Positions 1 through 8,855 of a DNA stretch of 46,080 bases are shown one piece after another (within the stretch, counting starts at the first letter, position 1; the number at the start of each line of letters is the position of its first letter). Under the pieces are notes generated by a model, which saw only the letters and a program-made list of their open reading frames with translations, ran no database searches and was not told the origin of the DNA. Both the position numbers and the translations under genes were made by a program. The stretch spans positions 1 to 46,080 of the forward strand of contig JALHRK010000008.1 in assembly GCA_022841505.1 (NCBI GenBank), read 5' to 3'. This DNA comes from Saprospiraceae bacterium (GTDB lineage: Bacteria; Bacteroidota; Bacteroidia; Chitinophagales; Saprospiraceae).

Positions 1-3000
1 GCACCGGGCAGTTCGATACCATTTCCACCCCGGGTTCGCAATCGGTCACCGTTACCAACAGCTTAGGTTGTGAAGGTACAGCAACGGCAATGGTGGTGCA
101 AAACCCAAATCCAACGCCAAACATAACCGGCCTGACGGGCATTTGCCCAACCAACGGATCAACGGTGCTTCAGGTAAGCGGCGGCCCTTATACCAATTAT
201 CAGTGGTCTACCGGCCAGAGCAGCGCCTCCGTTACGGCTAACACGGTTGGCCCGATAGCAGTTACTGTTACGAACAGCAATGGTTGCATTGGCAATACCC
301 AGGCGCAAATCAGCTTTCTGCCTGCCCCGATGCCCACCATCAGCGGACCGGCTGCCATCTGCGAGGGCACGAGCGGTACCCTGACTGCCAGCGGCGGTTT
401 CACCACTTACAGTTGGTCAACCGGGAGCGGCGCTCAAAACACGAGCGTTTCCGCAGCCGGCAACTATAACGTTACGGTAACCGACAGCAATGGCTGTACC
501 GGATCTACGGACTTCGATGTTACTGAACTTGCATTGCCGACCGTTTCAATCGCCGGCGATCTGGATTTTTGCGCAGGAGAATCCTCCCAGCTTGATGCCG
601 GGGCCGGATTTACAAATTACCAATGGAGCAACAGCCAGACCGGACAATTCAGTACTGTAAATTCCAATGGCAATATTTCGGTAACCGTTACCGATGCTGC
701 AGGTTGCCAAAACTCAGCAACGGCCTTAGTGACCGAATATAACCTGCCCCAGGCTCAAATTGCAGGCAGTCTTAGTTTTTGCATCAACGGCTCTACGACG
801 TTGAGCGCCGGTGGCGGCACTTTTGCCGCTTACCTTTGGTCGAACGGCGAAACGACGCCTTCTATTTCAACGGGCCAGCCTGGCAACTATGCTTTGATGA
901 TTACGGATGCCAATGGTTGTTCAAATAGCGATACCGTGGCGGTTCAGGAACTCACTGAATTGACGCCTTCTGTTACCGGCGACCTGGCTTTCTGCGATGG
1001 AGAAACCACGCTGCTCGATGCCGGAACGGGCTACAATACCTATCTCTGGTCAGATGGCAGCAATGCACCCCAGCTGACGGTGAGCAGCACCGGTATTTAC
1101 AGCGTGACGGTTTCCAATGCCGATGGCTGCATGGGGCAAACGTCTGTTACAGTGGTCGAAAACCTGCTTCCGGTGGTCAGCATCAACGGTGCGGCTAATT
1201 TCTGCGCAGGCAGTACCAGCACGCTTTCCGCAACACCGGGTTTTGAATCCTATCAATGGACTGGCGGTACAGACACAGAAACCATTGCGGTGACTTCGGG
1301 CGGCACTTACCAGTTGACGGTAACCGATGCAAATGGTTGCCAGAATGCAACCTCCTTTGCAATCCAGGAAATTCCGTTGCCAACGCCTTCCATATCCGGC
1401 GTACCGGCCTTCTGTCCGGGCGCTGCTGCAACGCTTACCGCAAACGCGGGTTATCAAAATTACTCTTGGAACAACGGCCAGACCACAGCAACCATCTCCG
1501 CTGCGACAACGGATAACTTTAGCGTTACCGTCACAGATGCATTTGGTTGTACCGGCAGCACTTCCATTGATGTGGCAGAATACGTCACGACCACGCCGGT
1601 GATTTCCGGAGTGCTTGACTTTTGCCAGGGCGACGGCACCTCGCTGAATGCCTCCGGAAACTTCGTTAACTATGCGTGGACGGGCGGTGTGCAGTCGCAA
1701 ACCCTCGCAGTCAGCCAGCCCGGAGCCTATGCGGTAACCGCAACAGACGCCAACGGTTGTCAGACCAATGCTTCGGCTACGGTTATAGAAAATCCGTTGC
1801 CACAATTCAGCATCCTTGGCGATCTGGATTTCTGCGACGGCCTGAGTTCAACCCTCAGCGTAAGCAATCCTTACCCAACCTACCTCTGGAGCAACCAGAG
1901 CGGCGCGGCGTCTTTGCCGGTCAACAGCAGCGGCAATTATTCCGTTACGGTGACCGATGCGAATGGCTGCCAGAATTCCAATACGGTTGCAGTGGTAGAA
2001 TACCCGCTTCCGCAAGTTGCCATCACCGGAACGCTGTTTTTCTGCGAAGGCAGCAGCACGACGCTGAATGCGCCTTCCGGATTGGCTACTTATGTTTGGA
2101 ACAATAACCCGGGCGCGGCAAACCTGACGGTAACGACTCCGGGGCAATATACCGTGGTAGGAACAGATGTCAACGGTTGCAGTTCGACCGCAACCGCAAG
2201 CGTACTGGAAGCAGATGTCCCGGTTGCCGTCATCAACCCGGTTTCAGAACTCGACTGCGCCACCCGCGAAGTGACGCTGAACAGCAACGGCTCGAGCCAG
2301 GGCAACGGATTCCTGTATGTTTGGAGTGGCCCGGATATTCAGGCCAGCGAAGCGAATAGCCCAAACCCGACAGCCGGCATTGCAGGCGCTTATACCCTTA
2401 TGATTTCTGACCAGACCTACAATTGCCCGACTGCCACGGCCAGCATTAATGTGATTGACCTCGCCTACGAGCCGGCTGCCAGCTTGCTGGTGACCGATGT
2501 GCTCGATTGCAATACGGCCTCGGTTCAACTGAACGGCGCCGGTTCTGAAAGTGGCCCGGGTATCGTGTACCGGTGGTACAATGCAGCGGGGAATTTGCTT
2601 TCCTCCTCCGGCGTCCAGAACTATTACCAGGTTAGTCAGGCGGGCGGTTACACCCTGGAAGTTTTTGATCAACTCACCTCCTGCGTTTCGACCGTGAGCG
2701 CCACGGTTAGTTCAGATTTCAACTACCCGGTTGCCAACGCCGGCCCGCCACGGCACCTCGATTGCCGCAATACACTTGACGTGCTTGACGCAACGGGATC
2801 GAGCCAGGGCGCGCAGTTCAGCTATGCCTGGTCTACGAGCTTAGGGAATATTGTGCAGGGACCTGCCACAGCGACGCCGACAATCAATGCGCCGGGCGCC
2901 TACAACTTAGTGGTGACCAATAACCAAAATGGCTGCACCGCAAATGCATCCGTTCAGGTCACCCAAAATATCCAGCAGCCCAATGCTAACGCCGGGCAGG

Positions 3001-4004
3001 ATCAAACCCTGAACTGCGTGATTTCATTGGTGACATTAGACGCTTCTGCTTCGGTTGCTTCCCAGCCGTTGTACCGTTGGGTGGCTGCCGGAACTGCGGA
3101 TACCGTGGCCATTACGCCAACCTTAGATCTGAACGCCCCCGGCAATTATGTGCTTTGGGTCATAGACAACCTGAATGGCTGCGCCGACAGCGACGTCGCC
3201 AACGCTTTGCTTGACCCTGCTTTCGTACAGGGTTTTTCGGTCACCACAGACCAGCCGACCTGCTTTAACGACACAGATGGCAGCATCGTCGTACACAGTG
3301 TGGAAGGCGGAACGCCGCCGTTCGTATACAGCCTGAATGGCGCTGCTTTCCGTCCGGGAGGCGTTTTCAACAACTTAGGTTCCGGCGAATACAATATTGT
3401 GATTCAGGACGCTTTGGGCTGTGAATACATGGAAGATGCCTACATCGAAGTATCCAACGACCTGCGTGTAGACGCCGGCCCGGATCAGTTTATTGATTGG
3501 GGAGATTCGGTGCGCATTCACGCCCAGATCAACGTGCCCTCCGATGAAATCACTTCGATGAAATGGCAAAGTCCCGGCGAACTGCCTTGCGCAAATTGCC
3601 CGGAATTGGTCCTTGGCCCACTGGAAACGACCGCCTATTCGATCGCCATAATGGACGAAAATGGCTGTGTTGCCAAAGATCAGGTGACCGTTTTTGTGCG
3701 CCGCAACCGCGATGTGTTCATCCCGAATGCATTTTCACCCGATAACGACGGCACAAACGACGTGCTGATGATTTTTGCGGGCGACGAAGTGGTGCGCATT
3801 AAGTCGTTCCAGGTCTACAACCGCTGGGGAGAATCCGTATTTGAAGTCTACAATTTCCAACCCAACGATCCAATTTACGGCTGGAATGGCGCAGGCCGCG
3901 GCGGACAAATTTTCAATGCAGCGGTATTTGTTTATCTCGCTGAAGTTGAATTCATTGACGGCAGCACCAGGCTTTATACGGGTGATGTGTCGTTGATCCG
4001 GTAA
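1..4004 (+). CDS. Giant repetitive secreted adhesin with CHU_C (T9SS) C-terminus, 5'-truncated by window edge
   Basis: The frame is open from the left edge (codons from base 3), so the ATG at 90 is internal and the true start lies outside the window. About ten tandem repeats of roughly 70 residues follow, each with a pattern like hydrophobic-F-C, then YxWSxG, then G-x-Y-x-VTVTDxNGC. Next come about four diverged LDC-type Ig/PKD-like repeats, one SprB-like repeat (TCFNDTDGSI, GGTPPFxYSLNG), a DAGPDQ-type domain, and a final domain with FIPNAFSPDNDGTND and VYNRWGESVFE. That last domain is the gliding-motility-associated C-terminal (type B T9SS sorting) domain. Known members are exported through the outer membrane and act as surface adhesins or matrix proteins. 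The paired cysteines suggest one disulfide per repeat (inference). A terminator follows directly. The last 75 bp of this locus recur almost 15 kb downstream. Confidence 0.9.
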   Translation, partial: TGQFDTISTPGSQSVTVTNSLGCEGTATAMVVQNPNPTPNITGLTGICPTNGSTVLQVSGGPYTNYQWSTGQSSASVTANTVGPIAVTVTNSNGCIGNTQAQISFLPAPMPTISGPAAICEGTSGTLTASGGFTTYSWSTGSGAQNTSVSAAGNYNVTVTDSNGCTGSTDFDVTELALPTVSIAGDLDFCAGESSQLDAGAGFTNYQWSNSQTGQFSTVNSNGNISVTVTDAAGCQNSATALVTEYNLPQAQIAGSLSFCINGSTTLSAGGGTFAAYLWSNGETTPSISTGQPGNYALMITDANGCSNSDTVAVQELTELTPSVTGDLAFCDGETTLLDAGTGYNTYLWSDGSNAPQLTVSSTGIYSVTVSNADGCMGQTSVTVVENLLPVVSINGAANFCAGSTSTLSATPGFESYQWTGGTDTETIAVTSGGTYQLTVTDANGCQNATSFAIQEIPLPTPSISGVPAFCPGAAATLTANAGYQNYSWNNGQTTATISAATTDNFSVTVTDAFGCTGSTSIDVAEYVTTTPVISGVLDFCQGDGTSLNASGNFVNYAWTGGVQSQTLAVSQPGAYAVTATDANGCQTNASATVIENPLPQFSILGDLDFCDGLSSTLSVSNPYPTYLWSNQSGAASLPVNSSGNYSVTVTDANGCQNSNTVAVVEYPLPQVAITGTLFFCEGSSTTLNAPSGLATYVWNNNPGAANLTVTTPGQYTVVGTDVNGCSSTATASVLEADVPVAVINPVSELDCATREVTLNSNGSSQGNGFLYVWSGPDIQASEANSPNPTAGIAGAYTLMISDQTYNCPTATASINVIDLAYEPAASLLVTDVLDCNTASVQLNGAGSESGPGIVYRWYNAAGNLLSSSGVQNYYQVSQAGGYTLEVFDQLTSCVSTVSATVSSDFNYPVANAGPPRHLDCRNTLDVLDATGSSQGAQFSYAWSTSLGNIVQGPATATPTINAPGAYNLVVTNNQNGCTANASVQVTQNIQQPNANAGQDQTLNCVISLVTLDASASVASQPLYRWVAAGTADTVAITPTLDLNAPGNYVLWVIDNLNGCADSDVANALLDPAFVQGFSVTTDQPTCFNDTDGSIVVHSVEGGTPPFVYSLNGAAFRPGGVFNNLGSGEYNIVIQDALGCEYMEDAYIEVSNDLRVDAGPDQFIDWGDSVRIHAQINVPSDEITSMKWQSPGELPCANCPELVLGPLETTAYSIAIMDENGCVAKDQVTVFVRRNRDVFIPNAFSPDNDGTNDVLMIFAGDEVVRIKSFQVYNRWGESVFEVYNFQPNDPIYGWNGAGRGGQIFNAAVFVYLAEVEFIDGSTRLYTGDVSLIR

Positions 4005-4030
4005 GAACGATTTGTTTTGATAAAAACAGG

Positions 4031-4065
4031 AGCCACCTCGATTTTTCGGGGTGGCTTTTTGTTTT
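4031..4065 (+). terminator. Rho-independent terminator of the adhesin gene
   Basis: AGCCACC pairs with GGTGGCT around a short loop with further internal pairing (TCGA/TTCG), followed by TTTTTGTTTT. It starts 26 bp after the stop codon. A near copy stands at 19026-19060. Confidence 0.8.
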
Positions 4066-4094
4066 GTGAGAGGGCTTTACTCGGATAAAAATGC

Positions 4095-4102
4095 TATATT
4101 TG
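4095..4102 (+). promoter_or_regulatory. Putative -7 element TATATTTG
   Basis: TATATTTG fits the Bacteroidota -7 consensus TAnnTTTG and lies 24 bp before the ATG at 4127. No convincing -33 TTG was found at the expected distance. It argues that the in-frame start at 4091 is not used, because that codon would lie upstream of the transcript. Confidence 0.4.
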
Positions 4103-4126
4103 GGAATTAAACTTGCGTATCAAAGC

Positions 4127-4486
4127 ATGAAACCACCATTTCTATTGGATCCATCCCTGTACGCTCAGGTCCTTGATTGCTTGAGTAACTTGTTTTTTAC
4201 AGACAAGGTAGGGGATACCAAAGATATGGATTTTTTGCGGGATGACCGCTGGCTTTCCGACACTGCGGTGATTGATCAGGTATCTTTGCGCAAGGGTTTA
4301 TGGTTGATTTCACTGGTTTTTGTACATCATAAAATGCCAATGAAATTTTTGATGCGCCGCATCACTTCGCATGCCTGCCCCAGGCGCGCCGGCATGATGG
4401 CCTTGTACATGCGACGCCTGGCTGCCAAAGATCAACGGGGCACTTTAAAAATAGAATCAGACAGTTTTCATACCCCACTCAATTAG
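4127..4486 (+). CDS. Hypothetical protein, 119 aa, upstream of the TetR gene
   Basis: I do not recognise this protein. It begins MKPPFLLDPSLY and has a hydrophobic-aromatic stretch in the middle (GLWLISLVFVHH) and a basic segment (MRRITSHACPRR) before a polar tail. No signal peptide or clear domain is visible. The start at 4127 is preferred over an in-frame ATG at 4091 because a -7-like box (4095-4102) lies between them. It is 43 bp upstream of the TetR-type gene in the same direction, so the two may be cotranscribed. It lies inside the segment bracketed by the adhesin-end direct repeats. It could be a partner of the regulator or an unrelated orphan gene. Confidence 0.5.
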   Translation: MKPPFLLDPSLYAQVLDCLSNLFFTDKVGDTKDMDFLRDDRWLSDTAVIDQVSLRKGLWLISLVFVHHKMPMKFLMRRITSHACPRRAGMMALYMRRLAAKDQRGTLKIESDSFHTPLN

Positions 4487-4529
4487 CAATGCCCAATTGA
4501 CCGGGATAAAATCCCTTATTGAGACAAGC

Positions 4530-5156
4530 ATGAGCATCAGTACAAAGCATAGGATACTCGAATCTGCAATACGTTTGTTTAATCAGAACGGTGTTGCCAA
4601 TGTGCGCCTGCAACAAATTGCTGATGAAGCCGGCATTAGTGTAGGCAATTTGGCCTATCACTTCCGGAACAAAGATGTCATTGTCTCCACGGTCTATGAA
4701 AACCTGTTTGAAGAATTTTCAGAAATCCTCTCTTTTTACCTGAAAGGCCCCGGCTTGGCTGATTTCGACCAACAGCTGGATCTTTACCATGCTTTCTTTG
4801 CCAAGTATAATTTTTATCTGATTGATTTATTTGAAATAGAGCGTTCCAACGCTGCGATCATGACACGTTGGCACCAGTTCGTTGCAAAAATGCTCCTTCA
4901 GATCCGCAAGCGCCTTGATTATTGCGTACAGCGTGGCTTACTCATTCCCGAGCCGGTGCCGGGGATCTACGACACCCTGACCAACAATATCTGGATGGCC
5001 ATCATTTTCTGGGTTCCCCAACAAATACTCAAGGGGCAGTCGTTCAGTGCCGACCACTTCAAAAACGCCGTCTGGGCACAGATCAGTCCATACCTTACCC
5101 GCCGCGGCCTCGACGAATTTGCGGTTGAGGTTCAACCTATTGGAAGCAATATTTAA
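4530..5156 (+). CDS. TetR/AcrR-family transcriptional regulator
   Basis: 208 aa from the ATG at 4530; an in-frame TTG at 4497 is less likely. The N-terminus is a typical TetR HTH: KHRILESAIRLFNQNG, then VRLQQIADEAGISVGNLAYHF, then RNKDVI. The C-terminal half is helical and ligand-binding-like, with no motif that reveals the ligand. The gene reads toward hupS, and the 186-bp gap between them contains the TTAGAAAA/TTTTCTAA half-site cluster at 5207-5233. A perfect copy of this palindrome lies upstream of hypB, so this protein is the natural candidate to bind both and coordinate the two hydrogenase operons (inference). I saw no such palindrome upstream of the TetR gene itself, so autoregulation is not indicated. 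Confidence 0.85.
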   Translation: MSISTKHRILESAIRLFNQNGVANVRLQQIADEAGISVGNLAYHFRNKDVIVSTVYENLFEEFSEILSFYLKGPGLADFDQQLDLYHAFFAKYNFYLIDLFEIERSNAAIMTRWHQFVAKMLLQIRKRLDYCVQRGLLIPEPVPGIYDTLTNNIWMAIIFWVPQQILKGQSFSADHFKNAVWAQISPYLTRRGLDEFAVEVQPIGSNI

Positions 5157-5206
5157 AAAATTCAGGTAGAATTTGGCGCTGCTTTGCCCGTAACTTGATT
5201 TTGACT

Positions 5207-5233
5207 TTTTCTAAATTAGAAAATTTTTTCTAA
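5207..5233. promoter_or_regulatory. Putative operator of three alternating half-sites upstream of hupS
   Basis: Three half-sites are present: TTTTCTAA (5207-5214), TTAGAAAA (5216-5223) and TTTTCTAA (5226-5233). The last two form TTAGAAAA-TT-TTTTCTAA, an 18-bp dyad identical in both arms to the one at 18861-18878 upstream of hypB. The cluster lies 39 bp upstream of the -7-like box of hupS, a position that would also suit activation. Confidence 0.65.
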
Positions 5234-5272
5234 ATTTATTTGAAAAAACTTACTAATACTCAATCGTTGCCA

Positions 5273-5280
5273 TATATTTG
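5273..5280 (+). promoter_or_regulatory. hupS: Putative -7 element TATATTTG for the hupS operon
   Basis: TATATTTG matches TAnnTTTG and ends 62 bp before the hupS ATG. I could not see a clear -33 TTG. The leader would be about 55 nt without a Shine-Dalgarno sequence. Confidence 0.45.
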
Positions 5281-5342
5281 TTGTGACACTTATTTCTCCA
5301 AAAATAATACGGGGTTTTCTCGGGTACTACAAATCAAAATTT

Positions 5343-6323
5343 ATGGCAAACGTACTCTGGTTGCAAGGTGGCGCCTGTAGTGGCAATACTATGTCTTTCC
5401 TGAATGCCGAAGAACCAACGGTTGTTGAGTTGGTCACCGACTTTGGCATCAACATCCTTTGGCACCCTTCTATCGGCCTTGAAATCGGACACCAGGTGGA
5501 AGACCTGCTTTCCGATATTCTGAACGGCAAAGTACAAATGGACATTTTTGTGTTTGAGGGTAGCATCATTCAGGGCCCAAATGGCACGGGGACGATGAAC
5601 TACTTCTGCGATCGCCCCATGCAGGATTGGGTGCGCGATTTGTCCAAAGTTGCTGCTTTTGTGGTTGCCATTGGCGATTGTGCTACCTGGGGGGGTATCC
5701 CTGCGGTGCCGCCCAACCCAAGCGAAAGTACAGGGTTGCAGTTTCTCAAAAAAAGCAAAGGTGGTTTTCTTGGCGCCGACTTTGTTTCGAAAGGAGGGCT
5801 GCCGGTAATCAACATCCCCGGCTGCCCGGCTCACCCCGATTGGGTAACCCAAATCCTGGTAGCCATTTCAACCGGTCGGATCAAAGACGTGCTGATAGAC
5901 GATTTTCACCGCCCCAAAACCTTTTTCACCGATTTTGTGCAAACCGGCTGCCCGAACGCAATCAGCTTTGCTCAAAAAGTGGACGGCGGTTTTGGCAAAC
6001 GCGGCGGTTGTCTGTTCTACGAGGTAGGCTGTCGCGGGCCAATGACGCATGCCAGCTGCAACCGCATTCTTTGGAACCGCCAATCGAGTAAGACCCGTGC
6101 CAACCACCCTTGCCTCGGTTGTACAGAACCGGGTTTCCCGCACCACGATCTGGTTAAAGGAAGCGTGTTCAAATCGCTCAAATACCTGGGCTTTTTGCCC
6201 AAAGACGTACCATCAGGAACTTCACGACTGGCTTATTACACCCGCGCCGGGTTTGAGAAAGTGATGGGAGCCGTAGAAGGCGCGATGGGCGTAAACAAAG
6301 AACATTTTGACACGTCCAAGTAA
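5343..6323 (+). CDS. hupS: [NiFe]-hydrogenase small subunit, group 2a-like
   Basis: 326 aa. It carries the iron-sulfur electron relay and pairs with HupL. The start at 5343 gives MANVLWLQGGACSGN, the typical cytosolic group 2 N-terminus with no Tat signal; the in-frame GTG at 5283 would add an unrelated 20-residue extension. Relay residues visible are C12, C113 (GDCATWGG), C161 (PGCPAHP), H189, C203, C223, C230, C239, C257 and C260. At the place of the second proximal-cluster cysteine of standard enzymes (CxxC) stands Asn15 (ACSGN). This fits what I recall of mycobacterial Huc, a group 2a enzyme reported to carry [3Fe-4S] clusters. Overall the wording is close to cyanobacterial and mycobacterial group 2a small subunits. 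It is 36 bp upstream of hupL. Confidence 0.93.
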   Translation: MANVLWLQGGACSGNTMSFLNAEEPTVVELVTDFGINILWHPSIGLEIGHQVEDLLSDILNGKVQMDIFVFEGSIIQGPNGTGTMNYFCDRPMQDWVRDLSKVAAFVVAIGDCATWGGIPAVPPNPSESTGLQFLKKSKGGFLGADFVSKGGLPVINIPGCPAHPDWVTQILVAISTGRIKDVLIDDFHRPKTFFTDFVQTGCPNAISFAQKVDGGFGKRGGCLFYEVGCRGPMTHASCNRILWNRQSSKTRANHPCLGCTEPGFPHHDLVKGSVFKSLKYLGFLPKDVPSGTSRLAYYTRAGFEKVMGAVEGAMGVNKEHFDTSK

Positions 6324-6359
6324 TTTTTCATTCATTTAACAAGTCAAATTATTCCTAAT

Positions 6360-7952
6360 ATGTCAACGGTCAAGGAACTCAATATATCTCCCGTCGGGCG
6401 CGTAGAAGGCGACCTCGATGTGAAAGTATACATGGAAAATGGCGTTGTCACCCGGGCACATACGCAGGCTGCTATGTTTCGCGGGTTTGAAAAAATCATG
6501 CACGGCAAAGATCCTCAATCGGGGCTGATTGTTACGCCCCGCATTTGCGGAATTTGTGGCGGCTCGCACCTGTATTGCGCCTCCTCTGCTTTAGATACGG
6601 CATGGAAAACACAGTTGACGCCCAATGCGTTGTTGCTGCGCGCCATTGGCCAGGCTACGGAAACCATACAGTCCATTCCGCGCTGGTTCTATGCCATTTT
6701 TGCCACAGACATGGCCAATAAAAAATTTGCGAACAAGCCACTCTATGCCGAGGTAGTGAAGCGATTTGCAGCCTACGTTGGCACTTCTTTCCAAAGAGGG
6801 GTGACGGCTTCGGGGCGACCGGTAGAAGTGTATGCCATTTTTGGAGGCCAGTGGCCCCATTCTTCCTATATGGTGCCGGGCGGGGTTATGTGCGCCCCCA
6901 CGCTCAAAGACATCACCCGGGCACATGCCATCATGAATCACTTCCGCAATGACTGGTTGGAGTCTGTTTGGCTGGGATGTTCCATCGAACGTTATATGCA
7001 AATCAAAAGCTGGGACGACCTGATGGCCTGGGTGGAAGAAAACGAAAGCCAGCGCAACAGCGACCTGGGCCTGTTCATCCGTGCCAGCATTGAATTTGGG
7101 ATGGATAAATTTGGACAGGGAGTAGGAAAATTCCTTGCTTATGGTACTTATTTGCACAAAGACCTGTACAACACGCCAACCATAGAAGGGCGCAATAAAG
7201 CGCTCATCAGTCCTTCGGGGTATTATGACGGCCAGAATCACCACGTCTTTGACCACCTCAATATTAAAGAACACGTGAAGCACTCCTGGTACGCCGATGT
7301 ACCGGCTGCGCACCCCTGGAAAGAACCTATGCCCACACCACTGCCTTCAAAAAACCTGATTGAGACTAATTTTAACGAAAAGTACAGCTGGGCAAAAGCC
7401 CCGCGTTACAACGAATTCGCTGCAGAGGCCGGCCCTCTGTCCCGGGTTATTGCAAACGCCAACCCGGCCAATCTGCCGCACCAAATTCAGGATCCTTTAT
7501 TTGGCGACATTATGAAGAAACTCGGGCCGAGCGTATTTGTACGTGCCCTTGCCCGGATGCACGAAGCACCGCGCCTTTACGAATACATTGACCAATGGTT
7601 GTCCCAGATTGACCTCGATGGTCAGTTCTACATCAAACCGGAAGAACGCGATGGCATGGGCTTTGGCGCGACAGAAGCTGCCCGCGGCGCACTGGCGCAC
7701 TGGATTGAAATCGAAAACGGTGTCATTAAAAACTATCAGGTGATGGCGCCTACAACCTGGAATGTTGGCCCGGGAGACGAACAAAACAATCCTGGCCCAA
7801 TCGAATCAGCGTTAGAAGGCACAGAGATCGAAGATCCACACGATCCGGTAGAAGTTGGGATGGTGGCCCGCTCGTTCGACTCCTGCTTAGTTTGTACGGT
7901 TCATGCCCACGATGCAAAGTCGGGCGAACAACTGGCGAAATTTAAATTGTAA
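6360..7952 (+). CDS. hupL: [NiFe]-hydrogenase large subunit, group 2a-like
   Basis: 530 aa, the catalytic subunit that binds the Ni-Fe(CN)2CO site and splits H2. The L1 motif RICGICGGSH (C63, C66, H70) and the L2 motif DSCLVCTVH (C509, C512, H515) supply the four cysteine ligands. A 15-residue C-terminal tail follows His515, as expected for a precursor cleaved by an M52 endopeptidase; that protease is encoded next. No signal peptide is present. L2 has Ser where many enzymes have Pro (DPC), which I take as subgroup variation. All ligands are intact, so the enzyme should be active. A strong hairpin lies 16 bp after the stop, before hupD. Confidence 0.95.
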   Translation: MSTVKELNISPVGRVEGDLDVKVYMENGVVTRAHTQAAMFRGFEKIMHGKDPQSGLIVTPRICGICGGSHLYCASSALDTAWKTQLTPNALLLRAIGQATETIQSIPRWFYAIFATDMANKKFANKPLYAEVVKRFAAYVGTSFQRGVTASGRPVEVYAIFGGQWPHSSYMVPGGVMCAPTLKDITRAHAIMNHFRNDWLESVWLGCSIERYMQIKSWDDLMAWVEENESQRNSDLGLFIRASIEFGMDKFGQGVGKFLAYGTYLHKDLYNTPTIEGRNKALISPSGYYDGQNHHVFDHLNIKEHVKHSWYADVPAAHPWKEPMPTPLPSKNLIETNFNEKYSWAKAPRYNEFAAEAGPLSRVIANANPANLPHQIQDPLFGDIMKKLGPSVFVRALARMHEAPRLYEYIDQWLSQIDLDGQFYIKPEERDGMGFGATEAARGALAHWIEIENGVIKNYQVMAPTTWNVGPGDEQNNPGPIESALEGTEIEDPHDPVEVGMVARSFDSCLVCTVHAHDAKSGEQLAKFKL

Positions 7953-7968
7953 TCAACCAATACACGTT

Positions 7969-8005
7969 ACCGGGGTTGTGTCTTTTTTCACAACCCCGGT
8001 TTTTC
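7969..8005 (+). terminator. Hairpin with T-run between hupL and hupD
   Basis: A perfect 12-bp stem (ACCGGGGTTGTG, 7969-7980, with CACAACCCCGGT, 7989-8000), an 8-nt loop of mostly T, then TTTTC. It looks like an intrinsic terminator or attenuator inside the operon. It would give much more hupSL than accessory-gene mRNA (inference). Confidence 0.75.
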
Positions 8006-8008
8006 ATT

Positions 8009-8494
8009 ATGCTCAAAAAAACGGCAGTACTCGGTTTTGGAAACCCGGTGCGAAGCGACGACGGAGTCGGATGCTTTGTCATCGAACAATTAAAAAGCCG
8101 CCTGGGGGATTCGCTTCAGGGGCTTACGCTCATTGATATGGGTACCTCTGCTTTCGAGATGCTTTTCCAGTTGCAAGGTCACGACCGGCTCATTCTGGTA
8201 GATGCCGTAGTGAACAGCAACGAACCCGATGGGGTCTTGTTTCGCCTGCCGGCATCAGAAACGCTGGCGGCCATTCAGGACGACCCGATGGTATTCCTGC
8301 ACAGCCTGAAATGGGATCAGGCCCTTTCTTATGCAAAAAAGATACTGGGGGCCGCCTATCCCGAGGACATCAGCGTATACCTCATTGCGGTATCGGATAC
8401 GCGCCTGGAAGTTGGCCTGAGCGAGCCCGTGCAGCAGGCAGGATTACAAGTCTGTGATTTAATTCTGGAGGAAGTATCCACACCGGTACTATGA
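8009..8494 (+). CDS. hupD: Hydrogenase maturation endopeptidase (M52, HupD/HyaD type)
   Basis: 161 aa. It removes the C-terminal extension of HupL after nickel insertion. The N-terminus MLKKTAVLGFGNPVRSDDGVG is the diagnostic GxGNxxxxDDGxG nickel-recognition motif. The later conserved acid and histidine are seen in LILVDAV and in FLHSLKW. The ATG at 8009 is chosen because it places the motif at the usual distance from the N-terminus; an in-frame TTG at 7976 would start inside the upstream hairpin. The gene overlaps the next one by 4 bp (ATGA), which indicates translational coupling. Confidence 0.92.
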   Translation: MLKKTAVLGFGNPVRSDDGVGCFVIEQLKSRLGDSLQGLTLIDMGTSAFEMLFQLQGHDRLILVDAVVNSNEPDGVLFRLPASETLAAIQDDPMVFLHSLKWDQALSYAKKILGAAYPEDISVYLIAVSDTRLEVGLSEPVQQAGLQVCDLILEEVSTPVL

Positions 8495-8805
8495 GTGAAG
8501 TAAAATTGAGAAACCGGCATTTATTTCTTTCCGGCGGACTGGCTGCCGATGCTTTTGGCGATGCAACTCAGGTATATGTCGTTTATTACGCACAAAACCA
8601 CGCACTGTTGCTGGCGCCCTCGGATGATGCCTTGTTTCCGACCATGCACAAGGCCGGGATGCAAATGCTGAAAACCCGTAATTTGCAGGGAGACCGGAGC
8701 ATTTCCCTGGAGGAAATCCTTATTGATCATGATTTGGACGATTCGGATCGCGATTTACCTTACACCTATCAAAGTGGTTTGCGGATATTGCACATCCATT
8801 TGTAA
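8491..8805 (+). CDS. Small hydrogenase-associated protein of unknown function
   Basis: 104 aa, beginning MSEVKLRNRHLFLSGG and ending LRILHIHL. No signal peptide, membrane helix or metal-binding motif is apparent, though the tail holds two His residues in HIH. It overlaps hupD by 4 bp and precedes the TPR-like gene by 50 bp, so it belongs to the hydrogenase operon. Cyanobacterial hyp regions carry several short conserved unknown ORFs that have been proposed to help mature the small subunit; this gene may correspond to one of them, but that is only by position. A role in small-subunit maturation or scaffolding is inference. Confidence 0.7.
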   Translation: MSEVKLRNRHLFLSGGLAADAFGDATQVYVVYYAQNHALLLAPSDDALFPTMHKAGMQMLKTRNLQGDRSISLEEILIDHDLDDSDRDLPYTYQSGLRILHIHL

Positions 8806-8855
8806 TTTTTTTCAAACCGGCCCCCTGTAATGGGGAACGCTAAACAAAGGCGCAC

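Noticed and set aside
1050-1805. Long antisense ORF of 251 codons
   Set aside because: It is a mirror of the repetitive adhesin coding strand; its cysteine- and arginine-rich product has no family signs.
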